A stretch of 64,000 nt of DNA from Fusobacterium sp. FSA-380-WT-3A (GTDB lineage: Bacteria > Fusobacteriota > Fusobacteriia > Fusobacteriales > Fusobacteriaceae), in assembly GCF_012843705.1 (NCBI RefSeq), contig NZ_JABAFQ010000001.1:62001-126000 (forward strand), given 5' to 3'. How positions within the stretch are numbered: the first letter of the stretch is position 1; the number at the start of each line of letters is the position of its first letter. The notes under the pieces are model-generated. The model ran no database searches. It was not told where the DNA came from and was given only the letters and a program-made list of their open reading frames with translations. Both the position numbers and the translations under genes were made by a program. This document shows positions 62,008 through 64,000 of the stretch, piece after piece.

Positions 62008-62854
62008 GTTTCTTCACTCCTTTTCTATCTTTCAATAATCCATTATTTTTTATTGCTAATATTCCTACAACTATTATTGCTGTAATAAGTTTCAAATCAC
62101 TTGCATTAAATCCTATTTTTAAAGCTACTGTTATAATCATTCTGTATAATATTGTTCCTACGATAACTATTGTTGTCATTGAGAAAGTTCTTTTATTTCT
62201 TATAATACTTTCTCCAATTATTATTGAAGCAAGTCCTGTAACAATTGTTCCTGTTCCCATTCCTACATCTGCAAATCCTTGATATTGAGCATATAGCCCA
62301 CCAGATAAAGATACAATTGCATTTGATAAGATAAGTCCATAAATTTTTAATTTATTTTTATCAACTCCTAAAGTAACTACTAAATTTTCATTATCTCCTA
62401 GAGCTCTTAATACAAATCCAAATTTCGTTTTTAATAAAAAATCTAAAAATATTTTACAAATTCCAACTGCTATAATGATTATTATTAAACTATTCATTTC
62501 ACCAGAGAAAAGATGTTTAACAGTAAATAGTGATAAGTTTGACCTTCCCATTATTTTTATATTTATACTGTAAAGTCCTGTCATAACTATTATTCCAGCC
62601 AAAAGTCCAGCAATTTTAAATTTTACACTTATAAATCCTGTAATAAATCCAGCTATACAACCACCTAATATAGCTAAAAGTAAAGCGATTAATGGGTCAA
62701 CACCTTTTACTAAACAACTAGCCACAATAGCGGCACCCATAGGAAAACTTCCATCAACAGTCATATCTGGAAAATCTAGTATCCTAAATGTTATGTAAAC
62801 TCCCATTACCATAATGGCAAATATTAGACTCTGTTCAATAGTTCCTATAAGCAT
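62000..62854 (-). CDS. ABC transporter permease
   Basis: 284 residues, about eight to nine membrane helices. FRILDFPDMTVDGSFPMGAA near the N-terminus and GFADVGMGTGTIVTGLASIIIGE are typical of branched-chain-type (BPD_transp_2) permeases paired with PF04392-type binding proteins. The ATG follows GAGAGGATTGAG. It overlaps the ATPase gene; 282 bp separate it from the binding-protein gene. Confidence 0.9.
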   Translation of the reverse strand: MLIGTIEQSLIFAIMVMGVYITFRILDFPDMTVDGSFPMGAAIVASCLVKGVDPLIALLLAILGGCIAGFITGFISVKFKIAGLLAGIIVMTGLYSINIKIMGRSNLSLFTVKHLFSGEMNSLIIIIIAVGICKIFLDFLLKTKFGFVLRALGDNENLVVTLGVDKNKLKIYGLILSNAIVSLSGGLYAQYQGFADVGMGTGTIVTGLASIIIGESIIRNKRTFSMTTIVIVGTILYRMIITVALKIGFNASDLKLITAIIVVGILAIKNNGLLKDRKGVKKHA

Positions 62855-62924
62855 CTCAATCCTCTCCGTTCTTTAAATCTAGTTTTATTTTATGTACTAA
62901 TAATATCATTATTTTTTTTAATTT

Positions 62925-63000
62925 TCTAGATAACAATTAAATTTATTATTTGTTCCTTTTTAAAAAAAGATAAATTATCTAATTTTAATTTTTATCTAGA
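62925..63000. promoter_or_regulatory. Cluster of AGATAA motifs before the permease
   Basis: TCTAGATAA (62925-62933) and TTATCTAGA (62992-63000) are inverted copies; between them AGATAA-A-TTATCT (62968-62980) is a 13-bp palindrome. The cluster lies in the 282-bp gap 62855-63136, 70 bp before the permease start, and could bind a regulator of an internal promoter. Confidence 0.35.
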
Positions 63001-63075
63001 TTAAGGGTAAATACTTCTTTTTGTAATTTGTTCGCTTCTCTCTTCAAAATTATAATAAAAAAATTTAGTAAAATA

Positions 63076-63126
63076 GGTTGTTACAAATTTTATTAAACTT
63101 TTACTTATATAAAAGATGTAACAACC
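63076..63126 (-). terminator. Terminator-like hairpin after the binding-protein gene
   Basis: GGTTGTTACA (63076-63085) pairs with TGTAACAACC (63117-63126) across a 31-nt loop; the following T tract is interrupted. It may attenuate read-through so that the binding protein is made in excess over the membrane parts, common in ABC operons. Confidence 0.55.
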
Positions 63127-63136
63127 TTATATTTTA

Positions 63137-64000
63137 TTATAATCTATCTATTAATTCTTGTGGAATATTTACATTTAATTTTTTAGCAATCTCTTGATTA
63201 ATCATTAATTTTGTTTCTTTTGGTCCTTGAATAGGCATATTTTCTATTTTTTCACCTTTTAATATTTCAATAGCCATAAGGCCTGTTTGATATCCTAATG
63301 ATTTAAAATCAATAGATTCTGTAGCAAGTCCACCAGCATTAAATTGTACATCATCTGAAGTTATCATTGGTATATTTTTATTTTTTGCTTTTTCGGAGAT
63401 TAAACTAATTGATGAAGTAACTGTATTATCACTTGGAGTATATAATAAATCTACATTTTCTAATAAAATATCTAATGCTTGCCCTACTTCATTTACATTT
63501 GTAACACCTTTTTCAACTATCTCTAATCCATTAGCATCAGTTATACTTCTAAATTTTTGTAAAAAAACTCTTGAGTTTTCTTCACTAGTATTGTATAAAA
63601 ATCCTATTTTTTTAGCATTAGGTAATAATAATTTTATTAATTCAACTTGTTTTTCTAATGGAGGCATATCAGTTGTTCCTGATATATTTTTTCCTGTAAG
63701 TCCAACAGCTTTAGGGTCAGTAACTGCTGTTATTAAAATAGGAATATCCTTTGAAGAATTATACATTGCTTGAGCTGATGGGGTAGAAACAGCCAAGACT
63801 AAATCTTTTTTACTTTGTGTAAATGATTGAGCAATTGTTTGAGCTGTTCCAAAATCACCTTGAGCATTTTGAAATTCAAAATTTACTTTTGATTCATCAA
63901 AACCATTATCTTTTAGGGCTTCTACAAATCCAGTTACAGCTGAATCAAGAGCAGCATGTTCTACTATCTGTGTAATTCCAATTTCTATTTTTTCTTCTTT
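63137..64000 (-). CDS. ABC transporter substrate-binding protein, 5' end outside window
   Basis: The frame is open to the window edge; 287 residues are visible, from KEEKIEIGITQIVEHAALD to the stop at 63137. The GITQIVEHxALD and KKIGFLYNTSEENS segments fit the PF04392 (ABC_sub_bind) family, which includes TrpX-like binding proteins. The signal peptide or lipobox is beyond the edge. With the permease and ATPase downstream it forms an importer; an aromatic amino acid is a possible cargo, by family only. Confidence 0.9.
   Translation of the reverse strand, partial: KEEKIEIGITQIVEHAALDSAVTGFVEALKDNGFDESKVNFEFQNAQGDFGTAQTIAQSFTQSKKDLVLAVSTPSAQAMYNSSKDIPILITAVTDPKAVGLTGKNISGTTDMPPLEKQVELIKLLLPNAKKIGFLYNTSEENSRVFLQKFRSITDANGLEIVEKGVTNVNEVGQALDILLENVDLLYTPSDNTVTSSISLISEKAKNKNIPMITSDDVQFNAGGLATESIDFKSLGYQTGLMAIEILKGEKIENMPIQGPKETKLMINQEIAKKLNVNIPQELIDRL

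Noticed and set aside
1-64000. CRISPR array, insertion sequence, rRNA or tRNA genes
   Set aside because: No regularly spaced repeats, no transposase-like reading frame and no GC-rich RNA gene pattern were seen on either strand.

Overview
The window reads as chromosomal DNA of an AT-rich, Gram-negative-type anaerobe, most likely a Fusobacterium or close relative. This is inferred from the very low GC content, a TonB-ExbB-ExbD operon, a cytosolic-type [FeFe] hydrogenase, TldE/PmbA, and strong AGGAGG ribosome sites. No rRNA, tRNA or CRISPR array was seen.

Layout. (1) 1-2945: a sugar operon on the minus strand, with a mannose-6-phosphate-isomerase-like protein and a PTS IIC permease cut by the window edge, behind a consensus promoter and a palindromic operator candidate. 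(2) 2972-15715: one long minus-strand operon running DUF116, TPR protein, coiled-coil membrane protein, exbB, exbD, tonB, a degenerate NtrC-type regulator, dnaX, yybS-like, rplI, dnaB, U32 protein. (3) 15840-20952: an iron alcohol dehydrogenase, then plsY-gpsA-sigma factor-dnaN. (4) 21017-39987: an accessory island. (5) 40000-47192: rsmH-ftsL-like-rlmD and pnp-rimO-pgsA-yggT. (6) 47214-61200: housekeeping genes (acetyltransferase, two cyclophilins, HU-like, ald, NhaC, psd, RNA methyltransferase, hydrogenase, pmbA). (7) 61216-64000: an ABC importer whose binding-protein gene runs off the right edge.

The island is the main point of interest. Nine tightly packed minus-strand genes look like a phosphorothioate DNA modification and defence system of the Ssp type. 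In transcription order they are a PAPS-reductase-like SspD, DUF4007 SspB, a large P-loop ATPase (SspC-like), a cysteine desulfurase (SspA-like), a PLD-helicase, a tiny coiled-coil protein, an SMC/DndD-like ATPase, an unrecognised 177-residue protein, and a DUF262/DUF1524 SspE-like effector. Modification genes are therefore fused in one transcript to what look like two effector modules.

Divergent from it lie a tyrosine recombinase and a second PLD-helicase plus methyltransferase pair. An identical 17-bp sequence with a fixed asymmetric 6-bp centre lies in inverted orientation in the leaders of the two outward-facing operons and encloses the recombinase gene. It is either a shared operator or the crossover sites of an invertible promoter segment that would switch the defence genes. 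This is the observation I would test first.

Other points: a sigma-54-type activator that has lost its ATPase and sigma-contact residues; a gpsA ribosome site separated from its start by a hairpin; a cyclophilin with two in-frame starts, each with its own ribosome site; and a structured pnp leader.
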